Assembly (NCBI GenBank): GCA_050178135.1
Contig: JBFXGJ010000001.1
Coordinates: 1-64,000, forward strand
Length of the DNA: 64,000 bases
Source: UBA288 sp050178135
Lineage (GTDB): Archaea > Halobacteriota > Methanomicrobia > Methanomicrobiales > Methanospirillaceae
Reading direction: 5' to 3'
The position numbers and the translations under genes were made by a program. Below the pieces are notes generated by a model. It worked only from the letters and a program-made list of their open reading frames with translations. It made no database searches and was not told where the DNA came from. How positions within the stretch are numbered: the first letter of the stretch is position 1; every line of letters starts with the position of its first letter. Positions 43,126-52,736 of the stretch are shown here, in pieces.

Positions 43126-43932
43126 ATGGTGCTGACGCGACGGATCATCCCATGCCTGGACATCAAGGACGGCAGGGTGGTAAAGGGCACAAACTTCCTC
43201 GGACTTCGTGATGCTGGCGATCCCGTTGAACTGGCCGCACGGTACAACGAACAGGGGGCAGATGAAGTGGTTTTCCTCGACATCGCCGCCTCCCGGGAGG
43301 GTCGGGGGACGATGATCGAGGTGATAGAACGCGCCGCCGACCAGCTCTTCCTCCCGCTCACCGTGGGCGGTGGGATTCGAACGACGGACGATATCCGCCA
43401 GATCCTCCGCGCCGGTGCGGACAAGGTCAGTATGAATACCAGTGCGGTGGAACGTCCCGCCCTGATCACCGAGGGAGCGAACGCCTTTGGAACCCAGTGC
43501 ATCGTCATCGCCGTCGATGTGCGCCGCAACTTCGAGCCGAACCCCAAAGCGGCCGCCATCACCCTTCCTGACGGTCGGTCCTGCTGGTACGAGGTCGTCA
43601 CCTATGGTGGCCACCGGCCGACCGGGATGGACGCGATCGCCTGGGTCCTCGAGGCCGAAGAGCAGGGCGCTGGCGAGGTGCTGCTCACCTCCATGGAGAC
43701 CGACGGGACGAAGGACGGTTTCGACCTCCCGATCACCGCCGCCGTTTCGGACGCCGTCGGCATACCGGTAATCGCGAGCGGCGGGGTTGGTCGGCTGGAA
43801 CACTTCTACGATGGTTTCGTCACCGGGAAGGCCGATGCTGCCCTCGCCGCGTCGGTCTTCCACTATGGTGAGCTGACCGTCAGGGATGTAAAAGAGTACC
43901 TGGCCGGACGGGGCGTCCCGGTCCGGCTCTGA
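43126..43932 (+). CDS. hisF: imidazole glycerol phosphate synthase cyclase subunit HisF
   Basis: A 268-residue TIM barrel that uses ammonia from HisH to close the imidazole ring in histidine synthesis and release AICAR. Catalytic aspartates are in PCLDIKDGRVVKG (Asp12) and VIAVDVRRNF. LPLTVGGGIRTTDDI and IPVIASGGVGRLEHF form the phosphate sites. It stands alone between two minus-strand genes, divergent from ahcY over 72 bases and convergent with pheT over four. Confidence 0.96.
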   Translation: MVLTRRIIPCLDIKDGRVVKGTNFLGLRDAGDPVELAARYNEQGADEVVFLDIAASREGRGTMIEVIERAADQLFLPLTVGGGIRTTDDIRQILRAGADKVSMNTSAVERPALITEGANAFGTQCIVIAVDVRRNFEPNPKAAAITLPDGRSCWYEVVTYGGHRPTGMDAIAWVLEAEEQGAGEVLLTSMETDGTKDGFDLPITAAVSDAVGIPVIASGGVGRLEHFYDGFVTGKADAALAASVFHYGELTVRDVKEYLAGRGVPVRL

Positions 43933-43936
43933 ACGA

Positions 43937-45550
43937 TTACAGGAGCCTGGACAGGTCGACCTCGACCGCGGCAACCGGGTGGTCGAGGCCGAACGCCTCG
44001 AGAACCTCTGGGTGCACCTCGCCAAAGACTCCGAGTGTCGCACCGTTCACCACGAGGGCGCCTCGCCTCCCATCTATGAAGGCAGGGTCATCCGTCTCCA
44101 CGGCAGTGTAAACAAGGCCGAGCTCCCGGCAGAGTGCGTCGGCGATCCCGTACGCCTCGGAAAAGTCGGCCGCGCCGTGGCAGGAGACGGCCGCGACGCC
44201 GAGCCCGGTCTCCACGCCGGTGACGGTCTCACCGACCGCGAAGAGCCGCTGGGGGAGCTCCCGGAACCGGTTGTACTCGAGGAGTTCCATCAACAGGGGC
44301 AACAGGGAGGTCCTTGCGATGGACTGTTCCTCCGAGATGGGGTGGAGGACGTGCAGGGCTTGCGGATCGGGCTCTCGCCGCATCCGCGAGAAGAGGATCT
44401 TCTCGCTCGTCAGGACGAATGGCATCGTCTCCAGGTGCCCGAGCCCGGATAAAGCCTCTCGGACAGCCCTTTTGTGCCGGGTCTCAGGTCTCTCCTCGGC
44501 GATGGTCGCGGTCTTCGAGGGGACTGCCTCGAACTTTTCGTAGCCATGCGCGATGGCAACGTCCTCGAAGACGTCCCAGTCGTGCATGATATCAGCCCGG
44601 TAGCAGGGGACTTCGACGCGAACGCGGTTCTCTCCGACGGGCTCTGCCCCGAACCGCATGCGCCGAAGCAGGGCGGCCATCGTCGGGGCATCGAGACCGA
44701 GACCGAGGAGCCGGTTGCACTCGTCGACCGAGACCTCGCGGAACGAGGGACCAAGGTCCGGTGCCACGACGCCATCGATCTCGACCGACTCGATCCTTCC
44801 GCCTGCTTCGGCCAGCGCTGCACAGAGGATCGTCGTTGCGGTTGCTACCGCCCGCTGGTCGGTCCCGGTACAGTCGAGAAGGACGTCGGTGGTCGCGGTC
44901 GAGACCCGTGTCAATTCACCGTTGATGATCGGGGGAAACGACAGAACATGGTCTTTCGCGTCTATGATGAGTGGAAAGCGCGGGGCGTCCTGGACCAGGT
45001 GGGCATAGGCACGTCCTTTCGGATGCTCCTCGAGCATCGCTTCCATCGTCATCTCCTGGTCGAAGTCGAGCGGAACGAAGCCCCGGTCACGCGGCGAGGC
45101 AAGGTACCGAAACGGCGGGGTGACCCGTGCGAGGTCATGAAGACCGATCGCCACCTTTCTTCTTCCCCGACCAACTGCCCAGTGGAGCGCCTCCTGGAGA
45201 CCCATCAGCGAGACGATTGCCTCCTCATCGAGGGAGAGGCCCCGCACCACGGCCGAACCGAGGAATGGGCGGATCTCGGCCAGACCCGGGTCCACCGTGA
45301 ACGAGATCCCGGACGGCGTTGTCCCGTACCGGACGGGTCCCTCTTCGATGCCAAGGAACCCGCGGAGGGCTCTCGCCGCTCCCTCGGTCGAGAAGAGGTC
45401 AGGGCGGTTCGCGAAGAATTCGACGTCGACGTGTTCCTCCTCCCGCCGCTCGATGTCTGACCCGAACATGGGCAGCCGGTCGACGATCGTCTCACGGTCA
45501 AGGCCAACAAGCCGCTCCAAATAGCGGTAGGGCAGGGTAATCACGGGCAT
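43937..45550 (-). CDS. pheT: phenylalanine--tRNA ligase beta subunit
   Basis: A 537-residue archaeal-type beta subunit, shorter than bacterial PheT because the N-terminal tRNA-binding and C-terminal anticodon domains are missing. It contains the B3/B4 editing region (HWAVGRGRRKVAIGLHDL), the B5 domain (EVSVDECNRLLGLGLD) and a degenerate synthetase core (PETRHKRAVREALSGLG). It starts just after pheS; the two form an alpha2-beta2 enzyme. Confidence 0.95.
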   Translation of the reverse strand: MPVITLPYRYLERLVGLDRETIVDRLPMFGSDIERREEEHVDVEFFANRPDLFSTEGAARALRGFLGIEEGPVRYGTTPSGISFTVDPGLAEIRPFLGSAVVRGLSLDEEAIVSLMGLQEALHWAVGRGRRKVAIGLHDLARVTPPFRYLASPRDRGFVPLDFDQEMTMEAMLEEHPKGRAYAHLVQDAPRFPLIIDAKDHVLSFPPIINGELTRVSTATTDVLLDCTGTDQRAVATATTILCAALAEAGGRIESVEIDGVVAPDLGPSFREVSVDECNRLLGLGLDAPTMAALLRRMRFGAEPVGENRVRVEVPCYRADIMHDWDVFEDVAIAHGYEKFEAVPSKTATIAEERPETRHKRAVREALSGLGHLETMPFVLTSEKILFSRMRREPDPQALHVLHPISEEQSIARTSLLPLLMELLEYNRFRELPQRLFAVGETVTGVETGLGVAAVSCHGAADFSEAYGIADALCRELGLVYTAVETDDPAFIDGRRGALVVNGATLGVFGEVHPEVLEAFGLDHPVAAVEVDLSRLL

Positions 45551-45551
45551 G

Positions 45552-47018
45552 TTACTGCCCCCCCCTGCCGGGATGGATGGGCGTCTCGCGGCACCAGTCG
45601 ATGTCCGACCGGTAGAGCTGGCGCAGGTCTTTCAGCCCGAGCCGCAGCATGGCGAGGCGCGAGGCGCCGAGCCCCCAGGCGAGGACCGGGTGCTCGATCC
45701 CGAACGGGGCGGTCACCTCCTCCCGGAAGACGCCTGCACCGCCGAGCTCGACCCAACCGAGTCCATCGACGAAGACCTCAGGCTCAACGGAGGGCTCGGT
45801 GTATGGGAAGTACCCCGGGCGGAACCGGACCTGAGGGAATCCGAGGCGTCGGTAGAACTCACGAAGGAACCCGAGGAGGTGCGAGAAGGTGACGCCTTCG
45901 TCCATCACGATCCCCTCAAGCTGCTCGAACTCCGGCAGGTGCGTCGGGTCGATCGCCTCGCGTCGGAAGACACGTCCGATCGCGAACGCCTTGACCGGTG
46001 GAGTCGGGTGGGAGGCCAGGTACTGTATCGAGAGGCCGGTCAGATGGGTGCGGAGGACCTGCTGGCGCCCCTTCGACTCCTGCCAGACGCCTCCCCATCC
46101 CGTCGATGTGGTCGCTCCGCCGTGCTCGTGCATCGCTCGGACGCGTTCCCATCCTGGTGGCAGGCCCGCCTCGCCGCCAAGGTGGAAGGTGTCCTGCATC
46201 TCCCTGGCGGGGTGGTCCTGCGGCTGGAAGAGCGCGTCAAAGTTCCAGAAGCCCGACTGGACCAGCCCCCCTCCCATCTCGACGAAGCCCATGTCCTGGA
46301 GGATTGTGCGCATCTCGTCCAGGAGCCGCTGGTACGGATGGACCTTGCCCGGAACGAGCCGCCGGGGGACCCGGTCGACCCGGTAGCGCCGTAGCGGGGT
46401 GGTGCGCCAGCTCCCGGTGAGGAGCATCTCGTGCGTGAGCTGGCCCACCTCTTCGCGGAGGTCGAGCCCGCTGTGGGCAAGGGCTAATCCCGCCTCCGTG
46501 ATCGAGACCGTGTACCCGACCGATTCTTGTTCGACGGCGAGCCCACGCTTGAGGAGCTCGCGGAGCCCCGGTCCGTCCACGAGGGTCGTGCTGGCGAGTG
46601 CCTGCTCATCCTCGCCCTCGGAGGCATCGCCGGTCTTCTCAACGATGCCGTCGCGGATCGTAACCCAGCCCTTTCGCCGAAGCCAGCCGATCCCGATCGA
46701 GGCGAGGGGATGGCCTTTCAACTCCGCCATCGTGGCCCTCTCTTCGAACGAGGAAAGGAGCTGGCGTTCGGGCAGACCTTCGCTGGCATAGCGGTGTCCC
46801 TCCTCCGTGAGGGAGTATGAGGTCTCGACCTTCCGTTCGACGGTCGCAAGCCCGCCGTTCTGGGCGAGCAGGCTTGCGTACTGGACGACTGCATCGCCCG
46901 TCGCGCCGAGGGCGCGTCCGAGTGTCACGGCATCCTCTCTCCCCAACGGGGCGAGTGCGGCGAGCAGGCGGCGTTCGTTCAGGGAGAGGGCATACCCCTC
47001 ACCACAGGCTCTCTTCAT
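45552..47018 (-). CDS. pheS: phenylalanine--tRNA ligase alpha subunit
   Basis: A 488-residue class II synthetase subunit. Winged-helix segments in the N-terminal third (LSLNERRLLAALAPLG) are followed by the catalytic core with motif 2 (AIGRVFRREAIDPTHLPEFEQ), Phe-binding FRPGYFPYTEPS and motif 3 (VLAWGLGASRLAMLRLG). ATG 47018 is preferred because the conserved sequence begins there. An in-frame ATG at 47102, right after the trpS stop and with GAGGT upstream, would add 28 acidic, low-complexity residues and cannot be excluded. Confidence 0.93.
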   Translation of the reverse strand: MKRACGEGYALSLNERRLLAALAPLGREDAVTLGRALGATGDAVVQYASLLAQNGGLATVERKVETSYSLTEEGHRYASEGLPERQLLSSFEERATMAELKGHPLASIGIGWLRRKGWVTIRDGIVEKTGDASEGEDEQALASTTLVDGPGLRELLKRGLAVEQESVGYTVSITEAGLALAHSGLDLREEVGQLTHEMLLTGSWRTTPLRRYRVDRVPRRLVPGKVHPYQRLLDEMRTILQDMGFVEMGGGLVQSGFWNFDALFQPQDHPAREMQDTFHLGGEAGLPPGWERVRAMHEHGGATTSTGWGGVWQESKGRQQVLRTHLTGLSIQYLASHPTPPVKAFAIGRVFRREAIDPTHLPEFEQLEGIVMDEGVTFSHLLGFLREFYRRLGFPQVRFRPGYFPYTEPSVEPEVFVDGLGWVELGGAGVFREEVTAPFGIEHPVLAWGLGASRLAMLRLGLKDLRQLYRSDIDWCRETPIHPGRGGQ

Positions 47019-47102
47019 CTTCTCCACTCCGTCGCCTCCATGCCCGGGGCGATCGTCATCCACTCGTGGATCCCTCCCTGGTTCCATCTCTCTCTCGTTC
47101 AT

Positions 47103-48359
47103 TCAGACCTCTGCTGCCAGGTGCTCGACCTCGTCCATGCGCTCCTTGAAGTCGGCCAGGAACGCGAGCACCCGTTCAGCCGTCTCCTTCTTGCAGGCCC
47201 CGCAGGTGATCTCACCGGCGAGGCACCGTCGGCGAACCTCGGCGAGACCTCCATCGTCATCGCACATGTGGAACCGGTTCAGCTCGTAGATGGTACACCG
47301 GTCGGGCTCACCTCCCAACCGCTGCTGCTCTTCGAGCGTGGTCCGCCCACCTGTCACGGCCCTCATCACCTTCTTCCGAACAGCCGCTGCCGGCTCGGTG
47401 AAGCCGAACGAGGAATCGGGGACCGATGACGACATCTTACCGCCGACGAGACCGGGCATGAAGGTGTGGTAGGTCGCCGACGGTGCAAAGAACCCGAACC
47501 CCCCGAGTTCGCGCTCGACCTTCCGGACGATCTCGCTGACGGCTCCATGCGTCATCCCCCTGATGTCCACGTGCCCCTCGTACGCCCGTGATCCCGGGAG
47601 CGCCTGTGCGACCGCGTGGATCCCGCCTTCGGGGGCGTTCTTTGCCCTGACCGAGACGTGATCTCCCCTGTCCTCGACCAGGAAGAACCGGAGCCCGTTG
47701 GCAACGTCGCGGGTGAGGCGGATGTGGGGGTCCTGGTCGATCCCGACGGGAACGATCGTGGGCGCCGGCTCACCGGCAACCTGGGGGTAGAGGATATCCG
47801 CTACCTGGGTGACGACGCTCATGGCGTGGGCAAGAGTTGTCTCCGGCTCGAAACCGTAGATCGCCTGGAGTTCGGAGAAGTTGATCCTCGTTGCCGCCTC
47901 GAACGCGAGGTCTTTCAGGGCATTGTTCTTTGACTGAAAGTACGCCTCACCGCGGTAACCGAGTGCAAAGAGGGCGGTCAGGTACTCGCGCCCGTACCGA
48001 TTGCAGTCCTCCCACGAGAGTCCGCGGACGGCATGCGCCTCTCGGTCGGCGATCGTGATCATGCCGTGACCACCCTGCGAGACATGCCAGACCACCTCAC
48101 GCATGACGAGCAGGTGCCCCAGGTGGGGATGACCGGATGGCATGAACCCTGTCAGCACATGGAAGGGAAGGTGGTCCCTGATGGCGAGTGCGATCGGTCG
48201 ATAGTCCCGGTGGCCGACGATGATACCGCGACGCATGAACGCGGGCACTTCGGGGAGCAGGTCGAGCAGGGGGTCGATCGGTTCGATTCCGAAGTCGTCG
48301 AAGAGTCGTCTGGTATCAATCGCCTGTCCGCTGGACCAGGGGTTGAGTGCTTCCGGCAT
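47103..48359 (-). CDS. trpS: tryptophan--tRNA ligase
   Basis: A 418-residue class I synthetase of the archaeal/eukaryotic type. The HIGH-like motif is in GFMPSGHPHLGHLLVM and the KMSKS-like motif in VGGKMSSSVPDSSFG. A C-terminal CDDDGG...CLAGEITCGACKKE segment with four cysteines looks like a small metal site. ATG at 48359 and 48365 are both just downstream of the endA stop. It lies in the minus-strand run endA-trpS-pheS-pheT. Confidence 0.94.
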   Translation of the reverse strand: MPEALNPWSSGQAIDTRRLFDDFGIEPIDPLLDLLPEVPAFMRRGIIVGHRDYRPIALAIRDHLPFHVLTGFMPSGHPHLGHLLVMREVVWHVSQGGHGMITIADREAHAVRGLSWEDCNRYGREYLTALFALGYRGEAYFQSKNNALKDLAFEAATRINFSELQAIYGFEPETTLAHAMSVVTQVADILYPQVAGEPAPTIVPVGIDQDPHIRLTRDVANGLRFFLVEDRGDHVSVRAKNAPEGGIHAVAQALPGSRAYEGHVDIRGMTHGAVSEIVRKVERELGGFGFFAPSATYHTFMPGLVGGKMSSSVPDSSFGFTEPAAAVRKKVMRAVTGGRTTLEEQQRLGGEPDRCTIYELNRFHMCDDDGGLAEVRRRCLAGEITCGACKKETAERVLAFLADFKERMDEVEHLAAEV

Positions 48360-48366
48360 GATCATC

Positions 48367-49368
48367 TCACAGCTTAACGCGGGCAAACTCCACGTAGAAG
48401 ATGCCTTCACTATGTTGGCAGCCGAACAGCATCTTCTTTTTCACCGAGTGTGCAAGCCTGACTGACCGCGAGATCACCGACATCGGCAGGAAAGCCCCCT
48501 CTGGAAGGGCGTGGACGAGCATCTCGGAGTGTGTTCGTCCGATGACATAGACCCGGTAGTGGTGTCCGAACTTGTACCCGGTCCTCGGGACATAACCCCG
48601 GTCGCGGAGTTGGGTGTAGACCGCTGTCTTTTCTGGGGCCTCTGGATCGATCTCGTTGATCGTGGTACGGTAGTCGTCGATCGGGCTGTTTTCCTTCTCG
48701 AGTCGGAGCACCCCCTTCTCAAGGAGGAACAGCGCCTCGACCGGTGCGAGCTTGAGCCGGCGGTCGTCGACACGGGTGCCGTACCCGGCCTTTTGAAGCA
48801 CAGCACCGCTCTCTTCACCTGCGATGACTGCCCATCCGAAGCGCCTCCCCACGACGCACCCTTCGACCGGAACCGCCTCCCGCTCAGGTAGTCCCGGAAG
48901 TTTTACCTCGTAGTAGGTCAGTTCGTCCTCGTCATCGACAACCGCGAGCAGGTGCGACTTTCGCATGTTTGCCGTCGACCTCGCCTCCGTCACGAGCCGT
49001 CCGAACTCGATCGGGTCTCGTTCGGAGAGGACCCGGACCATGTACTGCGACTGTCCCGAGCCCGGTTTCTGGCCACGTCGAAAGACCCGGAAGTCGTGGG
49101 GCCCCGTCTGGACTACGTACCCGCGCTCTCTCAGATCCCGGTAGACGAGGTACGTGCGGAGGAAGTGCCCGTCTACAGAGTACAGGTCGAGCAGGCTCTC
49201 GAATGAATGCCCGGGAATCTCGATCCGGCCACGGTGAACCAGGTAGAGTGCCTCAACCGGTGAGAGGGTGAGTCCATCCCGTCCCGGCCGACCATACCCG
49301 CTCTGCTCATAGAGTGTTGTCCCGTCCCGGCCCAACCGGACCACTCCATCTTCAAGCCTCCCCTTCAC
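48367..49368 (-). CDS. endA: tRNA-splicing endonuclease, tandem-repeat (dimeric) type
   Basis: A 333-residue EndA made of two fused endonuclease units, the euryarchaeal alpha2 form. The second unit has the catalytic tyrosine in RTGYKFGHHYRVY, the histidine in EMLVHALPE and the lysine in RSVRLAHSVKKKM. The first unit (QTGPHDFRVF, RDPIEFGRL) lacks the full triad and is structural. It removes introns from pre-tRNA. It begins with GTG, with a TATA-like CTTATAGACC about 28 bases upstream, so the mRNA is probably leaderless. Confidence 0.94.
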   Translation of the reverse strand: MKGRLEDGVVRLGRDGTTLYEQSGYGRPGRDGLTLSPVEALYLVHRGRIEIPGHSFESLLDLYSVDGHFLRTYLVYRDLRERGYVVQTGPHDFRVFRRGQKPGSGQSQYMVRVLSERDPIEFGRLVTEARSTANMRKSHLLAVVDDEDELTYYEVKLPGLPEREAVPVEGCVVGRRFGWAVIAGEESGAVLQKAGYGTRVDDRRLKLAPVEALFLLEKGVLRLEKENSPIDDYRTTINEIDPEAPEKTAVYTQLRDRGYVPRTGYKFGHHYRVYVIGRTHSEMLVHALPEGAFLPMSVISRSVRLAHSVKKKMLFGCQHSEGIFYVEFARVKL

Positions 49369-49390
49369 GCCTGAAATAATGGGGGCGAGC

Positions 49391-49401
49391 GGTCTATAAG
49401 G
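49391..49401 (-). promoter_or_regulatory. TATA box of endA
   Basis: On the minus strand it reads CCTTATAGACC, centred about 28 bases from the GTG start at 49368. That spacing predicts a leaderless transcript. Confidence 0.6.
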
Positions 49402-49521
49402 TACCGGTAATCACTCCCGACGACGCTCCACCATGACCCGACGTGCGAATTAGCGTCTGCCACCTGTTCGAGGTGGCCGATGGATGGGGGATCGGTCCGA
49501 CTCCGACAACCCACGCAGTCA

Positions 49522-50307
49522 CTACTGGGAGAAGAGACGGCGTTCGGTCGAACTCATCACGTGGATCACAACAAGGGCGGCAATTACTTCGTCCGTGTTG
49601 TCCTTCAGGGGCCGGGCGACCAGGGTGATATACCGTTTCCTCTGGTCGTTCGTGATCATCGCGAGGTTGTTCTCGATCCCGATCACCATCGACTCCTTGA
49701 CCACCTCGATGATCGGGTCTGCGATCGGCTGGTTCGTCCTGACGTCGATGAGGTAGAAGAGCCGATTGATCGAGTGCATGATGGCCGAACGATACGGGAC
49801 GTTCACGAGCTGCTCGGCGTATGGGTTCATAAAAAAGATGCGGCCTCTCATGTCCGTGAGAATTACCGCATCGAGCATCGTCACGATGCTCTTGAGGTTC
49901 GTATCCCTGGACTTGAGCAACCGGCGCATCATGGCGGCGTTGTAGAGCGCGATCTCGACCGAGGAGTAGATGTCCTTGTCATTGAATGGCTTCGTGATGA
50001 AACCAAGGGGTTCAGCCACCTTTGCCCGCTCGATAGTCTCGTCGTCGTAGTGCCCGGTTAAAAAGATGACGGGGATGTTGAAGACCCCGTTGATGTATCG
50101 GGCTGCATAGATGCCGTCGATCGCTCCCTTCAGGCCGATGTCCATCAGCACGAGATCCGGCTGGATCTCTGCTGCCCGACGGATCGCATCCTCTCCCGTG
50201 GGGACCTTTCCGGCGACGATGTAATCCTTCTTCTGCAGTATTCGTTCGATCAGGCTCGCAATGATCTCGTCGTCCTCCACGACCAGGATCTTTTTTTGCG
50301 CTGCCAT
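49522..50307 (-). CDS. response regulator with C-terminal PAS domain
   Basis: A 261-residue protein. The REC domain (1-122) has Asp12/Asp13, phosphoacceptor Asp56 in LVLMDIGLKG, Thr84 and Lys106 in FITKPFND. A PAS domain follows (about 135-255) with DAVILTDMRGRIFFMNPYAEQL. There is no DNA-binding or kinase domain, so the output is likely protein contact or a sensed ligand. It is divergent from a histidine-kinase-like gene at 50421; the 113-base gap must hold both promoters. Confidence 0.9.
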   Translation of the reverse strand: MAAQKKILVVEDDEIIASLIERILQKKDYIVAGKVPTGEDAIRRAAEIQPDLVLMDIGLKGAIDGIYAARYINGVFNIPVIFLTGHYDDETIERAKVAEPLGFITKPFNDKDIYSSVEIALYNAAMMRRLLKSRDTNLKSIVTMLDAVILTDMRGRIFFMNPYAEQLVNVPYRSAIMHSINRLFYLIDVRTNQPIADPIIEVVKESMVIGIENNLAMITNDQRKRYITLVARPLKDNTDEVIAALVVIHVMSSTERRLFSQ

Positions 50308-50420
50308 CAGAATGCCGCACCGGAGGGTGGTGAAACAGATTTCGGGTTGTGGTCAGATAATCCTTTTCTATTCTTTTTGAGCGAAAAGCTTCTCAGGAAC
50401 ACAGCCAACCTATTCGCATC

Positions 50421-51470
50421 ATGTGCTCTGCCAGGCAGGGTATCTCGGGTTGGGCTGGAGCGATCGACTGTTTGCCTGTACCGGCGTATGCCCTCGACGT
50501 CGAGGGGAGGGTAATCGCATGGAATGAACCTCTTTCCCGCCTGGTTGGCGTGCGTCGCGACGAGATGGTCGGACGTGCCGGTGGGGTCCATGCGGTCCCG
50601 TTCATCGGGAAGGAGGGCCTTATGCTCGCAGACCTGGTCCTTGCACCGGTCCTCCCTGCTCCCGATCACCTCATTGGGGTCGATCGTGATGGTTCGACCA
50701 CTGCCGCCCTCCTTTCGGCTCCTGCCCTGGGCCCGGCGAGGCAGCTACGGGTGCTGGCATCCCCGATCATGGCTGATGACCAGTGTGTGGGAGCCATAGA
50801 GGTCGTTCTCTGTTCCGACCCCCGGGAGGTGCGAATACTCGGATCTCATGCGATCTTTGACCAGTTGATGAGCACCGTTCGCCACGATGTCCTGAACCAG
50901 CTGACGATCGTTCTCGGGTACATCGAACTCGCCAGGGACGGAATCAATGACCCGGTAGCGAACGCAGACCTTGACCGGGCAGTCGCCGCCGCCGAATCGA
51001 TACGTCACCATGTGGCACTTACCCGGGAGTTCAGGGGGATCGGGATTCGAGGGCCAATCGAGTCCCCTCTTGCCGAACTGGTCGCCGCTGCCACCGAGCA
51101 GGCCGAGATCGTCGGCATACAGATCGAGATCCAACTCCCCGAGATTGGGGTTCGCGTCGACCCCCTGTTTATTCGTGCGCTCGAGCACCTTGTACAGATC
51201 TCGACTACCGTGGAACCGCCGGCAACCCTGATCCATATCGAGGCGGTCAATTCCGGCCCTCTGGTTCTCTGGTACGGAGACGACAGCGTGGACGGTCGCT
51301 GGGAGGTTCAGGCGAACGGTCTCCCCCGCGAGATGGCACCCTGTTTCCCGTTGGTCCAAGCCGTTCTCGCGCTCGACGGGATCTCCCTTTCATGCACGGG
51401 TGATTCAAACCGGTCTGTAGCGATCCGCCTGCCCGGTCTGGTGCTTACACAACTGAAAAAAGAAGAGTAG
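50421..51470 (+). CDS. PAS histidine-kinase-like protein with degenerate ATPase domain
   Basis: A 349-residue cytoplasmic protein. A PAS domain (about 12-130, VPAYALDVEGRVIAWNEPLSRLVG) precedes a dimerisation/phosphoacceptor helix with His155 in STVRHDVLNQLTIVLGYIELAR. The HATPase-like C-terminus (about 205-345) is weak: the N-box position reads FIRALEHLVQIS without a clear asparagine, and the G-boxes are not recognisable. It may have lost kinase activity or receive phosphate from another kinase. It is probably partnered with the divergent response regulator. Confidence 0.83.
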   Translation: MCSARQGISGWAGAIDCLPVPAYALDVEGRVIAWNEPLSRLVGVRRDEMVGRAGGVHAVPFIGKEGLMLADLVLAPVLPAPDHLIGVDRDGSTTAALLSAPALGPARQLRVLASPIMADDQCVGAIEVVLCSDPREVRILGSHAIFDQLMSTVRHDVLNQLTIVLGYIELARDGINDPVANADLDRAVAAAESIRHHVALTREFRGIGIRGPIESPLAELVAAATEQAEIVGIQIEIQLPEIGVRVDPLFIRALEHLVQISTTVEPPATLIHIEAVNSGPLVLWYGDDSVDGRWEVQANGLPREMAPCFPLVQAVLALDGISLSCTGDSNRSVAIRLPGLVLTQLKKEE

Positions 51471-51479
51471 GTAGTCGGC

Positions 51480-52733
51480 CTACTCCGGGAGCGGGTTGAA
51501 GACGTTCTTGTAAATCTGGTCGTCACCCGTGTTCGCGAGGCGCTTGCGCTCGGTCCTCTCCTCGACGAGGGCCAGAACCGGCAGGGTCATGTCGACACCG
51601 GGCTTATGGCCGAAGAGCTTCTCGAGTTCGACCTGCTGGGCGTGCATGAAGAGCGCGTTCGGGATCTCCGCTGCACAGAGTTCCTCGCACTGGCCGCAGT
51701 TGACGCACGAGTCGGCGATGTGCGAGAACCGGATCAGGTGGAACATGAAGCCGGGCGGGACCTGTCCGGGCTTGACCAGCGCCGGGTTCTTCGTCGAGCA
51801 GTCGACGCAGTAGCAGATCGGGCAGGCCTCGATACACGAGTAGCACTTGATGCAGCGGCTTGTCTCCTCGAGGATCTTCTTTAACCGCGCGTCACCCTCG
51901 CCGAGGGCTTCGAAGTCCTTGGCACGCCACTTGTTGCCGAGCTTCAGCATCGCGCCCTCGATCTTGCCCCGGATCTCGATCCCCTTCGGGTTCGCGGGTT
52001 CCGTTGCGATGACGCCGGCTGCGGCTGCCTTGGTCAGGAGGTCCGCGCCCTTCTGGCTGCAGACCTCGAGGAAGGTCGCCTTGCCGGCCTTGTCACCGAT
52101 AACACCCCAGTTGCCGGCGGCGATGTCGGCCTGGCGCGGGACCTTGAGCAGGCAGCGGCGGCAGTTCGACCGGCGGCCGTAGCCCTCCTCCTCGAGCTCG
52201 TCGATGGAGATCCCCTTGTGCTGACCGTCCTTCGTCTGAATGATGAACTGGCCCTTGTCGATCTCCTCTTTCACGACGTCGTCGGGATCGGTCTCGAACT
52301 TCTCGCGGATCATCGTCCGGGCAACCGTGGGCGAGACCGACCCGCCACAGTTGACCCCGATCATGACCACGTTGTCGAGGTTGATCTGCCCGCGCTTGGC
52401 CAGTTCGTACATGGCCATCATGTCGCAGCCCTTGACTGTGACTGCGATCTTCATGTTCTTGGCGCCGTCAAGGTACTTCTTGATCAACTTCGACATCAGG
52501 AGCGTGCCGCAGTGGAGCGAGCCCGCTGTCTTGTCGAGGTCCTTCGGGTCCGTGATCAGGGTGGGCTGGGCATCGTAGATGTCCATCCCCTTCTGGACAG
52601 CGAAGACCGCGTCGACCATCTTGCTCTCGAGCGCGTACTTGAGGAGGGCCGTAACGGCACCGCCGCATTCAGCCTTCTGCTGGAGGTCTGCATCCGTCGT
52701 CCAGGCGTAGACCATCTCTCCCTTTGCTGCCAT
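51480..52733 (-). CDS. fdhB: coenzyme F420-linked formate dehydrogenase beta subunit
   Basis: A 417-residue FrhB/FdhB-family subunit that passes electrons between formate dehydrogenase and F420. The N-terminal part has the FrhB-type flavin/F420 region (CGGAVTALLKYAL, VTVKGCDMMAMYEL, NCRRCLLKVPRQADIAAGNWG). The C-terminal part carries two ferredoxin-type cysteine sets (Cys294/297/300/304 and Cys343/346/349/353). It starts three bases after fdhA and completes the heterodimer used to feed formate electrons into methanogenesis. Confidence 0.95.
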   Translation of the reverse strand: MAAKGEMVYAWTTDADLQQKAECGGAVTALLKYALESKMVDAVFAVQKGMDIYDAQPTLITDPKDLDKTAGSLHCGTLLMSKLIKKYLDGAKNMKIAVTVKGCDMMAMYELAKRGQINLDNVVMIGVNCGGSVSPTVARTMIREKFETDPDDVVKEEIDKGQFIIQTKDGQHKGISIDELEEEGYGRRSNCRRCLLKVPRQADIAAGNWGVIGDKAGKATFLEVCSQKGADLLTKAAAAGVIATEPANPKGIEIRGKIEGAMLKLGNKWRAKDFEALGEGDARLKKILEETSRCIKCYSCIEACPICYCVDCSTKNPALVKPGQVPPGFMFHLIRFSHIADSCVNCGQCEELCAAEIPNALFMHAQQVELEKLFGHKPGVDMTLPVLALVEERTERKRLANTGDDQIYKNVFNPLPE

Positions 52734-52736
52734 GAC

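Noticed and set aside
44474..45460. A 328-codon plus-strand frame opposite pheT
   Set aside because: No family similarity; pheT on the minus strand is unambiguous.
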